From Voacanga thouarsii (taxonomy: Eukaryota; Streptophyta; Magnoliopsida; Gentianales; Apocynaceae): a DNA stretch of 64,000 bases. Made by a program: the position numbers and the translations under genes. The DNA lies in contig JANUWF010001938.1 in NCBI GenBank assembly GCA_026120185.1, positions 1,240,001 to 1,304,000 of the forward strand, given 5' to 3'. Positions 26,165 through 37,414 of this stretch are shown in pieces; position 1 is the first letter of the stretch; each line of letters starts with the position of its first letter. Under the pieces are notes generated by a model. It was not told the DNA's origin. It made no database searches and was given only the letters and a program-made list of their open reading frames with translations.

Positions 26165-29100
26165 TTATTCAGTTTTCTTTTTTGCATTCTCCTTTCTCAC
26201 TGGCTGGATAAATAATCTGAACATCCACACAGCCAGCAGAGTTGCCTCTATAGGTGCAAGCCAGTAAACTAGTATATGCTCCTTGCTTATATGGTCCCCA
26301 CGAGCATATGCCCAACCCATCACCTGGAAAATGTAATAGTGTCGGTAAAATTTTGAACGCAGAACTAGAGTACCGAACCAGCAACTCCAATAATAATACT
26401 TACAGAGGCAGGATTCATGCATCCCCCGGTTAGGTCAGAACCAAGCATGTGAAGAGTCAGCTTGGAGAGACTGGAGATCCAATTTTTCATGAAAAAACTT
26501 CCAGGAATCTTGGTAGAAAGTCCAAGTGATATAATTACAATTAGAAATGTCAAAATTCCTTCAGTCAATGCACCTTGATGGACGTCGACAGTGAGTCGTG
26601 GGCCACTTCCAATTGCAGGAAATGCCTTGAGGATGAGACTTACTCCAACAATTGACCCAAAGACCTTCAATCAGACAGAATGGTGAAAGACACGTGAGAG
26701 GAAAAATGTCTACTTGAGCTTTGACAAGCAAATAAACTATTTATTGGAACAATTTCCGTTTAGATGATTCACCATCACTCAACAATGAGCTCTGATTAAG
26801 TTATTAAAGATCCAACTCTATTTAGATCAACTTAAGAGGGAAAAGGCCTTTCAACAAGAATAATGCCCACTAAACAAGAAAAAGTTGCAACCATAGAATA
26901 CCTTGCTAAATGCTTCCCCTCTCCCACCATGTAACTATAGATGTGCCCAATTGTACACCATAACAGGCAACAAAGCCCTCTCAAATGAGTGTGCCAGAAG
27001 AAGGGATAAAGGGAAAAGTTATATATACACGAGCAGATCTTTAAATAAGTTCAAGCCATTTTGATCTTTACCGTATCTTTTTCTCCTTCCCTTCACTATG
27101 TTGGCTTCTTAAACCCCATCATTGAATAAGAGATAGCAATCATATAGGAAGATATTTTGAGCATCTAATGCTGGCCTTCATGTCATCCAAAAATAACCTA
27201 CGTAGATTGCACTTTTAACTCAACTGCACCCTGAACCCATGTTAGTAACTTTACAATCATGGTTAGAGCCTTAAAATTTGCTACTGTCATTAATATCTTT
27301 ACTGATTCTTCCACTGGTTTACAGTATTTAAATAAGTTTGTATTTGTTAACTAGGACAATTTTGTTGTTGAACAGATGCAGGTCCTAATTTGCAATGAGT
27401 TACACCAAGTTGCAGTTGAACCTAACTAAAAAAATCCTCCAATTTTGCTGATTTATCTTTGGCCCCAGCTTGCCCTGGAGAGAGCAGAAAGGGGGACAAG
27501 AGAGAGAAGATTATTAAGCTCACTTGGATAAACTTCTTTTCACTTTCAGCATAAGTCGAGGTATTTCAAAATTTTTGTTGGAACTGGAGTGAATTCCAGA
27601 AATATTTTCCAACCTAAAAGCAAAAACACCACTTCCTAGGGTGACTCTATGCATTTGAGGTGAAAGAGTGAGAAACATGGAATCAGATAGAACTCTTTGA
27701 GAGCAATATCAGAAAACAGGATCATGATTCTTCCCAAGCATAGAAAGGGTCTCTAGTTTCTACTCATCATTCCTGTCCTGGTCACAAGTTTACATATTGT
27801 AAAGAAATGCTAAGAAATTGAGAGAAAATTATCTTTTTCATTATACGTTAAGTGCTACAATGAATCAATTATATACAAGCTATGTAAGAAATAAAAATGG
27901 CAACTATCCTAAAAAACTGATTACCAAATCCTTTAATTACTGATCACAAAATCCGCTAATTTAAGGGTCAAACTTCCCTAATTTAGTTTGATTCTAGTAT
28001 TACAATATTTATAGTATTACTTTCATAAAATACACCCATAAGTCACATTTTCCCACATTCCCCCTCAAGCTAGTGAATAGATATTCTTCATTCCCAATTT
28101 GGATACAATGCTTTCAAATACTGGACCACTTAACCCTTTAGTTAACACATTAGTAAGCTGATCATTTGTAGACATATAAGATATGCAAATCAATCCACTC
28201 TCCAATTTCTCTTTGATAAAATGTTTGTCAATTTTGATATACTTTGTCCGATCATGTTGCACAGGATTGTAAGTTATACTAATTGCAGACTTATTATCAC
28301 AATAAAGCTTCATCGGGCCCTCCGACTTGATCCTCATGTCTTCTAGAATGATCTTCAACCAAAGTAACTCACATACTCCTTGAGCCAGCGTTCGAAACTC
28401 AACCTCCACACTAGACCATGCTACCACATTTTACTTTTTCCTCCTCCATATCATAAGATTCCCACAAAAAAATGTACAATATCCAGTGGTCAATCTTCTA
28501 TCAATCGATGACTCAGCATAATCAACATCTGTATAGGCTTCAAGCATTAGGCACCCACTTCTCCTAAAGAGAATTTCTTTTCCTAATGTACCTTTAAGAT
28601 ATTGCAACACTCTGTGTGCTGCTTAAAGATGAACCTCTTTTGAACTGTGCATGAATTGACTAATCATACTCATAGCATAAGCTATATCCGGTCGTGTGTA
28701 AGACAAATAAATGAGTTGATACGTCACTTTATCTACCATAACATCTTCCTCTGCTATTCCAAACTTTATATTCGGATCTATTGAAGTACTCACACTGGTT
28801 TGCATGCTATTTCACCCGTCTCCTTGAGTAGATCAGTTATATACTTTCGTTGACAGAGAGAAATACCCTTCTCTGAATGTGTCACTTCAATTCCGAGAAA
28901 ATACTTTAGCTTTCCAAGTATTTTAATCTCGAATTCTTTTGCCTAGCACTCACACAAAGAACGTCTCTCCTCATCATCACTTCTTGTAACAATCATATCA
29001 TCCACATAAACTAAAAAAATTATGACTCCCCCTGAAGACGAGTGTTTGACGAATAGAGTACGATCTCCTTAACTTTGCTTGTACCCTAACTTTACCATAA

Positions 29101-32100
29101 CCTTAGCAAACCTGTCAAACCATGCTTGAGAAGATTGTTTAAGCCCATATAATGCCTTCTTTAACCTACATATTGTATAATCAATAACCCCTTTTCCATA
29201 GCCAAGTGGAATGTCCATATATATCTCTTCCTTGAGATCTCCATGCAAGAAAGCATTTTTGACATCAAACTACTGTAAATCTCATTCAAAGTTGGTTGCC
29301 AAAGACAATAGACTCTAGCGGTATTCAACTTTGCAATTGAGACAAAAGTCTCTAGATAGTCCACTCTATACGTCTGAATATAACATTTTGCGACCAACCT
29401 TACCTTGTATCTTTCCACTTAACCATCAGCTCTATATTTTACTGCATATACCCATTTACACCCCACTAGTTTCTTCCCTACTAGTAACTCCACAAGCTCC
29501 CATGTTTTGTTCTTTTCTAATGCCTCCATATCTGCATTCATAGCTTGTTTCTATTTTTTATTAGATTGGAAGGAATGGCAAATGGTTTCTAGGTTACTGA
29601 GAAAGGCTCTGTGTGACGGAAAAAACTGCTCAAAGGACAGGAAGTGTGCAAGAGGATATAAAGGTCCTTTAGTGCACTTTCTCCTTGCATACATCTTGCC
29701 TTTGCCATATCTAACATCCTCGGGAATAGACTCAATATTAAGTTGAGTAGATACAAGTTCAGAAGAGATTGTGATAGACGGCTCGGATTGAAGTGGGGCA
29801 TGATTACTAGTGGATGAGGAAGTAGGTTCATTAGGTTGAGTAGATACAAGTTTAGAGGAGATTGTGATAGATTCAGATAGCTCAAAGTAAACTGGGGCAT
29901 AATCACTAGTAGATGAGGAAGTACGATAATTTGAAACTGAAAGATCTAACAGCAAGTCAAAACCCAAACTTTCATCTTCTCTGACTAATGTTTTCCCCTG
30001 AAGAGAAATGTAACACCCCACTACCTACGTAAATAAATAGGCGAGATGTTGCCCCATCTAAAGGACCAGGGATTTTTATAACGAGGTACAAAAGGAATGA
30101 AAATGGAACTCAACCGATCACCAAGGAGCCACCTTTGCTTCGTTGTCTTGTCTATCCAAGGTATTTTGAGACTCAATCTCTATTGATTTGAATGAGCCTG
30201 ATTTTATAGTGATATTATTATGTATAAAGTATAGTATGAAAAACATGAATGGAGGAAATGGTTGAGTTTGATGGAGCAATAGTTGATTTAGGTGAATATA
30301 CTACTCAATAAAATCCTTTACCTAAACCTAGGCTCTAATACCACTTGTGACACCCCACTACCTACGTACCCAAATAGGCGGGATGTTGACCCGTCCAAAG
30401 GACCAGGGTTTTTAGAACGAGGTACAAAAAGAACGAAAATGACTAAATACAATTCTTGATAATCTTATTACAACCAAAGTTAAAATTTATACAAGTCTGA
30501 GAATCTAAAACTAACAATCATCTCTCGAAAGAAATACAAAACAAAAATAAATAAACTGAAGGTCATCTCTTATCTCTTCAACCCTCTCAATAAATCATCA
30601 TCTCATTATAATCATAAGCTCATCACTAAACGTTTTGGCAAATTTATTGTGAAAAGCCACATTTTACAAAAATAAGGTAATCAACGATTGTGAAAACAAT
30701 GGAAATGATTCTGCCCCTAAATGGAGAGCGTTGAGTACTCAGCGGGGTAGGCTAATGGTACTAGTCTTGAAGAGCTAGAGTGAGTCTTCTGACAGGAAGC
30801 CACCTCCAGAAGATGAACTCAACTTGGAGATGTGACAGTACTACTTAGTCAGGCCGGTCTGAGCTAAAATATAGGTCCATGTGGACTTTATTTATTCACG
30901 TTGGACAACCGGTGTGTTGGGTGTAGAGATGGAAGAGTATCTCACCTTAGTGGGACGATCCCCCACTGCCCAATTATTGAAAGGTTACATTGGGATGCTA
31001 TTATGGTGGTAACTATGATTTGGATTGATATACTATTGTTTGAATCATTGCCAATCCCTACATAATGAACTTATGATTATAATGAGATGATTATTTATTG
31101 AGAAGGTTGAAGAGATAAGAGATGACCTTCAGTTTATTTATTTCTACTTTGTATTTCTTTCGAGAGATGATTGTTAGTTTTAGATTCTCAAACTTGTATA
31201 AATTTTAATTTTGGTTATAATAAGATTATCAAGAATTGTATTTAGTAATTTTCGTTTCTTTTGTACCTCGTTATAAAAACCCCTGGTCCTTTGGACGAGG
31301 CGACTAAAATCAGAGGGAAATTTGAGAGTAAGGGAAGCTGGAATTTTTGTGAGTGTGTGTGTTACTGGTTTTTGTTTAGCTTAGGAGAACTTTGAGAAAT
31401 AAGAATGGAAAGGTTTGCAAGAGTTGGGATTTAAACTCAAGTCTCCAATTATTAAACACCAAGCTTCAACCACTACAACTCTAGTTTCAACCACTCCACT
31501 CAACTACAATAACTCTTGTTTCACTTACTCCATTTCCCTTCTAATAATACTCATAAAACAAAAGCTCAAGTCTGCCAAGAAACTAACAAAATTCCCTTAA
31601 CTCTCACTCACTTACTCCATTTTCCTTCTCATATAATAATACTCATAAAACAAAAGCTCAAGTCCACCAAGAAACTAACAAATTTCCTTAACTCCCACTC
31701 ACTACTCCATTTCCCTTCTAATAATACTCATAAAACAAAAGCTCAAGGCCACTAAGAAACTAACAAATTCCCTTAATTTCCACTCACTTAATTAGTCCTC
31801 CAACAATTATATCAAAGTAAATAAATTCATGAACTAACCAACTCATAGATCACATATACCCATAAATATGATTCAAGTTATCAAATGTCATATAAAAGGT
31901 TATGCAATGCATAACTTTCCCCCTATAATAAAGGTGATTTTAAACGGGGTATTACAAGAAAGGTTTATAAAGTAAGATTCACGTTCATTGAAGGTAACAT
32001 CCATAGAAATAAAGTATTTTCAGCACGGTGGATGATAATGCTTGTAACCTTTCTGTGTGGATGAGTATCCCACAAATATACACTTTATAGCTCTTGGATC

Positions 32101-35100
32101 CAATTTCATCTAGTTTGCCTCGGTTATGACTGTGAACATGTACAAAGGATGTATATCCAAACACTATAGGGATTAGATTATTTGTGGTATGTAAGTTAGG
32201 GTAGAAAGTTGACAACACATCCATTGAACTCTAAAACCCTAGGACTCTAGATGGCAATCGGTTTTTGAGATCTGCTGCTGTAAGAACAGGCTCCCTCTAA
32301 AATGTTTTAGGTACGTGGTTTTCAAATAACAACGTTCAGGTCTTTTAAAGGAGATCACTATTTTTTCTCTCTGCAAATCCATTTTGCTGTGAGGTATTCA
32401 CACAAGATAACTCATGTATTATCCTTTCCTTTTGAACATATGGACTTAGAATTTGATTGAAATAGTCTCTTTCATTATCAAATCTAACTTTCTTGATGAT
32501 CACGCAAAACTAATTTTTTATAATTGAGCAGAAATTTGTAAAATAATACTGAAATCAGACTTATATTTAAGAAAAAAGACCCCTCAAACTCAAGTACAAT
32601 CATCAATAAAGGAAATAAACCATCGTGCCTTAGAGACATTAGCAACAGTAGATGGACCCCAGACATCACTATGTATTAAATGAAAAGGAATTGAACTTTT
32701 TCATTGTTCACTCGAAAGGGAATCGTTTGTGTTTGGCAAGTTCACATTTTTCACAAGAGGTGGCAAAAGTTACATCTGAAACATTTAATCCGATAGAAAA
32801 TGAAAACTCACCTGAATATTCCAAAGAGTTGGTACCTGAGGGCTTTTCTAAACTACTAATTAAAGCTCTCACACTTTCTAATTCATCTTGGTTGAGACTA
32901 GCTGTTTCTAATTTTGGTGGCTCATCAATTTAGCCAGTAGCTACATTAGCTTGTCCACTTTTGGATTGTCTCCCTTCTTGTTCCGATTCTCAAGTGGGTG
33001 GCTTTCCATGAAGTTTCTAGCATTTTGCTCTTACAACTTGTGTTTGGGAGGTTGACATGGTGAAGGAAAGATATGTTAAGCGCTACAATAAATCAATTAT
33101 ATATATGTTGTATAAGAAACAAAAATGGTAACTACCCTAAAAAGCTGATTACCAAATCCTCTAATTACGGATCATAGAATCTCCTAATTACCGATCACAA
33201 AATTCCCTAATTTAAATGTCAGACTTTCCTAATTTAGTCTGATTCTAGTATTACAATATTTGCAGTATACTTTCCCAAAATACACCCATTACCACATTTT
33301 TCCCACACATATCTCCTAAATTCTCTCTCATCATCTAAGAGTACTTATCCAACAAGAAAGTTTTAATAGGAAACTCCAAAAAAGAGCTTGTTTTAGTAAT
33401 CCATACTTAAAAGGTCTATCTTCTTTAGTTATCTTTACTAAATAGAGTAGCACAAAGACAATCCTCAAGGTCGAAGAAAATAAGCAAAAACTAAATAAAT
33501 AAACAATAACTAAAGAAGAACATTAGCTTGGCAAAAGAGTTCTAAATCTTTCTAACTTTCTTTAAGTCCAAATATAAAAAATTGTAATTGTCATGGAGCT
33601 GCTAGAATCAAGGATAAGACTTCTTCATTGGGAAGGCAGGAAGGCTACCCCACGCTTCTAGGCAGGCAACATAGAGCTCACTTGCACCATATCGTATCTC
33701 TTTAACATTGAAAGGTACCATTTTTTAGTTATTACCATTATATTGGCAAAAGAGAAACAACAAAATGCTCTTTCTCATTTCCCCCTTTGCTATAAAAAAT
33801 CATATATTGCAGTGCTTGGCTTATCACCAATTGGCCTCCTTCAGCTTTACATTTTAACACTGAATAGGGAATTCCATATTTTTATTGTTTTTGGCCTTTT
33901 GAATTGGCAAGAGGGGAGAGGCTCCCAAACTAAGGTGAACTAGAAGTCTTCTACTTGCTGATATCTTAATTCTCTAGAAGTTCAGAGAGTTATACAAGCA
34001 AATCATGCCATGTTGAGCCACCAAAACATATTCCAACTATATTCCCACAAAAATCTTAGGTCTAGTTCCTCTGCCCAACATATATTTTTGCCAAAATGAG
34101 TATTCATAGCTAGTGGTGGATAAATCAGATTTTCAATGAAAAAAGCAGGGAACAAATACAGTAATTGATAGCAGTGTTGAAATCAGACTACAGTGAAACA
34201 AATGAAATAGAACTAAGATTTAATCAGATAACAATTATTTTCTAATTTGTTAGAAAGGAGGACAAACATTGAGGCAGAACATGATAAAATAAATTATTTC
34301 TTGTAGTTAAATAAAGGATTGACAAGCCAATAGAAGAACTAAACAAGGAAGTTAATGTTGATTTAGTAAACTTAATATTAGCTCATAAGTCAAAAGGCAA
34401 GGAAGAAAGCTTCTGAGTTCTTTTCCTTCTTATCGTGCTTTTATGCACAGACAAGTCAAAATGGCCTAGAGGTTAAGAATATTTTGCCTTCCATCAGCGC
34501 TTCAGCTCTTGGGAGAGATAAAAACGACCATTTCTTTCTTTCCATGAATAAGCACTTTCCGCTTTTCATTCCTCATGCGATGCACCTGGGAAGAAACCTA
34601 TGTTTGTCCAATGTTCTGAAAGAGACACTAGGGTACTTAACATATTCACCTGTATTGGGGTATTGTGCTGATAAGGTATATGTTTTGAGTTTTATTAGTA
34701 AATATGCACTTCTTCATCACAACATTGTCACCAGAGACACCGTGGATGTGGCTAGTTACATAATTTTATCACATGTGCGGTTAATCAAAAGCAAAGTCCA
34801 TTCAACATCATGCATTTATAATGCTATCAATTATATATCTCAATCACAACAGCAATAATCAGAAAGTCTTCAAAATTTGGATCCCCCGTCCAATTATGAG
34901 AAGAAAATGGGAAACACCATATAGAAATCAAGCCAGTCCCATCATCACATGAAAGAACTTAAATGGACCAAAATTGCAAACAATATCTGCCACACTTGCC
35001 CCTGATTCAGCAATCCTAAAATCCATGAAACAGAGGAACAACCAACAAACATTGACTTGATCTCTTTCCAATCATCCGGAATCCCTTTTATCGTTTCGAA

Positions 35101-35620
35101 ATTGCCCATAGCCCATAGCTCATAGAGCGTTAAAAAAATGTTATTGGGTAGTTAAATAGAATAGAGAAAAGCAGAAATCAGATCCAAGGGAAGGGTTAGA
35201 AAGTCCGGCATCCCAAACCCCAAGACCCCAACCCTTATCCCAAAGAAAGAGGGAGAACAAGAAAGAATAACCATTTCAAGAAAATAGATATTATGCAGAT
35301 GAGATAATTTCTGAAACATGAGTTACCTGAGCAGGAATTCTAGCACCAACACTAAAGAGGAAATGGCTGAAATCGCCAGAGACAGCAGCAGACAACACGG
35401 TGAGGGGATTATAGGCAGCACCTTTGGTAAGTTTTGCCAAGTATGCAAAAAAGAACATGCTCGCTACTGCAAGAGCATGTTTCAAGATTTCACCTTTGAC
35501 ATCATGGCCTTGAAAGCCCAAGACTTTGTAGACAAAGATCTTGATCAGCACACTCGACCAGACCCACATGAAGGACACAACAAAATCAGAAACGAGCAAC
35601 CTCCTCCCAGTCATCGCCAT
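26165..35620 (-). CDS. SIP2-1: Small basic intrinsic protein, aquaporin SIP2 type
   Basis: Plant aquaporin of the SIP subfamily, usually in the endoplasmic reticulum membrane. Three minus-strand exons: 35620-35327 (98 codons), 26664-26404 (87 codons) and 26323-26165 (52 residues plus stop), all phase 0 with GT/AG borders. The 237 residues match the usual SIP2 length. The first half-helix motif is NPL ([12 protein letters not shown]), the SIP2 form of NPA; the second is canonical ([14 protein letters not shown]). Six hydrophobic segments can be placed, and the tail is Lys-rich (ENAKKKTE). Intron 1 is 8.66 kb because of a degenerate copia with a further LTR element nested in it. Exon borders look intact, so the gene may still be expressed, but correct splicing across this intron is inferred. 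Confidence 0.93.
26665..27845 (-). other. SIP2 intron 1, 3' part
   Basis: Non-coding intron sequence between exon 2 and the copia LTR. Nothing further recognised. Confidence 0.6.
27846..28057 (-). repeat. Copia 3' LTR (minus orientation)
   Basis: Direct repeat of 33074-33307 with scattered substitutions and a short gap. The terminal TG is CG here. Confidence 0.8.
28065..28427 (-). pseudogene. Copia RNase H domain
   Basis: Open stretch of 120 residues matching the copia RNase H end. It has the [11 protein letters not shown] start, [11 protein letters not shown] with the catalytic Asp, [19 protein letters not shown] and a C-terminal [17 protein letters not shown] block. It is cut from the polymerase part by stops, and ends just before the purine tract and 3' LTR. 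Confidence 0.85.
29161..29418 (-). pseudogene. Copia reverse transcriptase fragment
   Basis: Contains [20 protein letters not shown], corresponding to the copia ERYKARLVAKGYTQ..G.DY start of the polymerase domain, and a degraded [13 protein letters not shown] block ([20 protein letters not shown]). The Gly of KG is replaced. Surrounding sequence 28440-29160 encodes further polymerase pieces in other frames. Confidence 0.8.
30331..30343 (-). other. Primer-binding site (tRNA-Met type) of the nested LTR element
   Basis: The minus strand reads TGGTATTAGAGCC, one mismatch from the common TGGTATCAGAGCC, two bases after the LTR end. This fixes the orientation. Confidence 0.75.
30393..30622 (+). repeat. 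Left arm of the large inverted repeat in the nested LTR
   Basis: Pairs with 31077-31296 in reverse complement over about 220-230 bp with high identity. Shared segments include GTCCAAAGGACCAGGGGTTT-like sequence and a long stretch through AAACTAACAATCATCTCTCG. Confidence 0.85.
31077..31296 (-). repeat. Right arm of the large inverted repeat in the nested LTR
   Basis: Reverse-complement partner of 30393-30622, separated by a loop of about 450 bases. Confidence 0.85.
31530..31780 (+). repeat. Tandem repeat of about 70-80 bp inside the nested LTR
   Basis: Three imperfect units, each with TACTCATAAAACAAAAGCTC, then AAG..CCA..AAGAAACTAACAAA and a CACTC.CTACTCCATTT.CC segment. Confidence 0.8.
31985..32760 (-). 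pseudogene. Copia integrase core fragment
   Basis: In broken minus-strand frames the segment reads a [12 protein letters not shown] start, WFISFIDD (DDE first Asp region), an NG..ER-type block, and then a region at 32224-31985 with [18 protein letters not shown], corresponding to the copia F.H.....KLDP.A.KC.F.GY motif. Several stops interrupt it. The nested LTR insertion lies just downstream. Confidence 0.75.
33074..33307 (-). repeat. Copia 5' LTR (minus orientation)
   Basis: Direct repeat of 27846-28057; starts TGTTAAG and ends CCCACA on the plus strand. A short open start (ATGTCAACCTCC on the minus strand) lies about 20 bases inside, with no recognisable primer-binding site between. Confidence 0.8.
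33308..35326 (-). other. SIP2 intron 1, 5' part
   Basis: Non-coding, moderately AT-rich intron sequence between the copia and exon 1. The open frame at 34484-34858 on the plus strand has no recognisable domain and lies antisense in the intron. Confidence 0.6.
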
Positions 35621-36832
35621 TTTCTATTGGGGGGAGGTGAAGGGATAGTGCATGTGCTTGCGTTCTTCTTGTTCTTTTTACCCCTGGCTTCTAATCTGTG
35701 TTTGCTAATTTGTTTCATTTGGTTGGCGGCTCTCAACCATCCGTTTGTGTTTGTTTGCTGTTAATTATACTGAGAATATTTTCTAATCAGCAGCTTGGCC
35801 GGACTTTTTTAAAGTTAAGTTTAAGGTCTACTTATTGGAATTTTTTTTAAAAGAAAATAGTTTTATTTGTTGGATTAAAAAATAAAATTAATACAAATCA
35901 ATTTTATTTATAAAATATTAATAATATTATTATTAACTATAGATAGATTATATTGATATTTAAATTTATAAACTTTTTAAAATTTAAAATTATAGTTATA
36001 TTACTTTAAGAAAAAGAAAATTCAATTATGCATTTGTATTAGTAACTTTTTAAAAATAATTTGTTTGAATTAAAATGAAATTAAAAAATATATAGGATAA
36101 TATAAACTAATAAGAGTGAGTAGATAAAAATTTATTTAAATTAAAAATTTTTAATTAGATTGATCTTTTTTTATTGAAATAAATTTGTATTTAAGTACAT
36201 TCTTAATATAAATTCAATTTAAATATATTATATTGGTCGTTAACATATAAATAATTTAACTTTACTAATGTACTCTTTAATTTGATAAGATCATGTATTT
36301 GTATTTATTTAAATATAAAAATATATTTAATAAGGGTTTTATTAATATTTGTTATGTTTTATTATTACATATTTAAATAATATGAGAAAAGTAATAAATT
36401 TTTACAAACAAGGGATAAATCTATATATATATATATGTATAAATATATTGAATTTATATAGAGTTTTTTTTTTTAAGAAAATGTGAAGAGTTTTTTTAAT
36501 TTAAATTTATCTGAATTTAATGAATTCAAATATTGGCAAACATTAAATTTATGTGAAGTGTTTTTCTTTAAAGAAATGTGAAGAGTTTTTTTAAATTTCA
36601 AATATCAGATGAATTTAAGGTTTCGGGATTAGTATAAAAGAGATTGGATTAGATGTTTACAATTTTCGAAAAAATGGATATTGTGATTATTTGAGTAGAA
36701 TGGGTGAATGGCAATTCTCATTGTCTCTATCAGGATGAGAAGAAACCCTATGTCTTAATTTTTTTTTTCTACAAGAAAACGAAACTCGAGGTAAAACCTC
36801 TTCCTCCTCCTTCTTCTTTGATGTCTTCTACT
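35621..36832. other. Intergenic, SIP2 promoter side
   Basis: The SIP2 leader and promoter should lie in the first few hundred bases. From about 35810 to 36660 it is extremely AT-rich, with (TA)n at 36421-36436 and no gene. A CT-rich stretch (36798-36825) immediately precedes the CACTA end. Confidence 0.5.
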
Positions 36833-36849
36833 CACTACTAAATTATAGA

Positions 36850-37140
36850 GCAAATACTACGGCTAAACGACGATTTCATAACCATCGTAATTAATCCCGT
36901 CGCTTTTGTTCGGCAATGGCTACAAAATCATCGTATTAGCCTAATACGACAGTAAAATACGACGGCTTGACGCAAGGGTCGTTTTTGTTTGCAACGATGG
37001 TTTTCGGCCACGATTTAGGCAAACCGTCACTTTTGCTTGCCAAATACGACGGCTACTTGATCGTCGTATTTGTTCCAGCCGTCGTATTTGATTGCCCCAA
37101 AGCAAATACGACAGCTGTAGCCGTGGTATTATGCCTTATT
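36850..37140. repeat. Left subterminal repeats of the CACTA element
   Basis: About ten copies of a motif near AATACGACGG or its reverse complement CCGTCGTATT, the pattern expected of TNPA-type binding sites. The open frame across this stretch is a by-product. Confidence 0.85.
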
Positions 37141-37414
37141 TGGTTTGTAAATCATTTTTTATTTGTACGGGATCCTGTACACGTACAATTTAAAGCCAAA
37201 TCCAATAAAATCAACTCATTCAACACCAAATATAATAAAATACAATCTCCTCATTGCCAAACAACTCAAAAGTAATATCCTCAATAGAGAAATCATAAAT
37301 ATAATCTTCCAAGTACAAAAAAAAAAGATAGTACTACATATGTGAGAAATGAGAAATATCAATAAATCGAACAGAAACAGTAGTATAAATACAAACAAGT
37401 AGAAAATCAAAATG

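Larger units (their letters stand above)
30009..31956 (-). mobile_element. LTR retrotransposon remnant nested in the intronic copia
   Basis: Bounded by TGTAACACCCC and GGGGTATTACA and flanked by the exact 5-bp repeat AGAAA (30004-30008 and 31957-31961). On the minus strand it reads: a complete 5' LTR of about 1.6 kb (31956-30346), two bases, a primer-binding site complementary to initiator tRNA-Met (reverse complement of GGCTCTAATACCA, 30331-30343), about 230 bp of internal sequence, then only the last 100 bp of the 3' LTR (about 30112-30009). All protein genes are lost. The LTR contains a 230-bp inverted duplication. It splits the copia coding region between integrase and linker. Confidence 0.85.
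27846..33307 (-). mobile_element. Ty1/copia retrotransposon, degenerate, inside SIP2 intron 1
   Basis: Two direct repeats of about 212 and 234 bp bound it (27846-28057 and 33074-33307), starting (T/C)GTTAAG.GCTACAAT and ending TTTTCCCACA. A purine tract (reverse complement of CATTCCCCCTCAAGC) abuts the left repeat, which is therefore the 3' LTR of a minus-strand element. From right to left come the integrase core (about 32760-31985), linker (about 30021-29551), reverse transcriptase (29418-29161 and flanks) and RNase H (28427-28065, with [11 protein letters not shown] and [18 protein letters not shown]). Stops and frame changes are common. Without the nested insertion it is only about 3.5 kb, so gag and other parts are reduced. 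No clear target duplication was found. Confidence 0.88.

Noticed and set aside
27841..33312. Target duplication for the copia in the SIP2 intron
   Set aside because: Flanks TTATA and CATAT do not match; no convincing direct repeat, so none is claimed.
34484..34858. 124-codon plus-strand open frame inside SIP2 intron 1
   Set aside because: No domain, no splice support, antisense in the intron.
35318..35764. 148-codon plus-strand open frame
   Set aside because: It is antisense to SIP2 exon 1, whose protein match and splice site are convincing.
36967..37275. 102-codon open frame at the CACTA left end
   Set aside because: Lies in the subterminal repeat array; the reading arises from the repeated ACGACGG motif.
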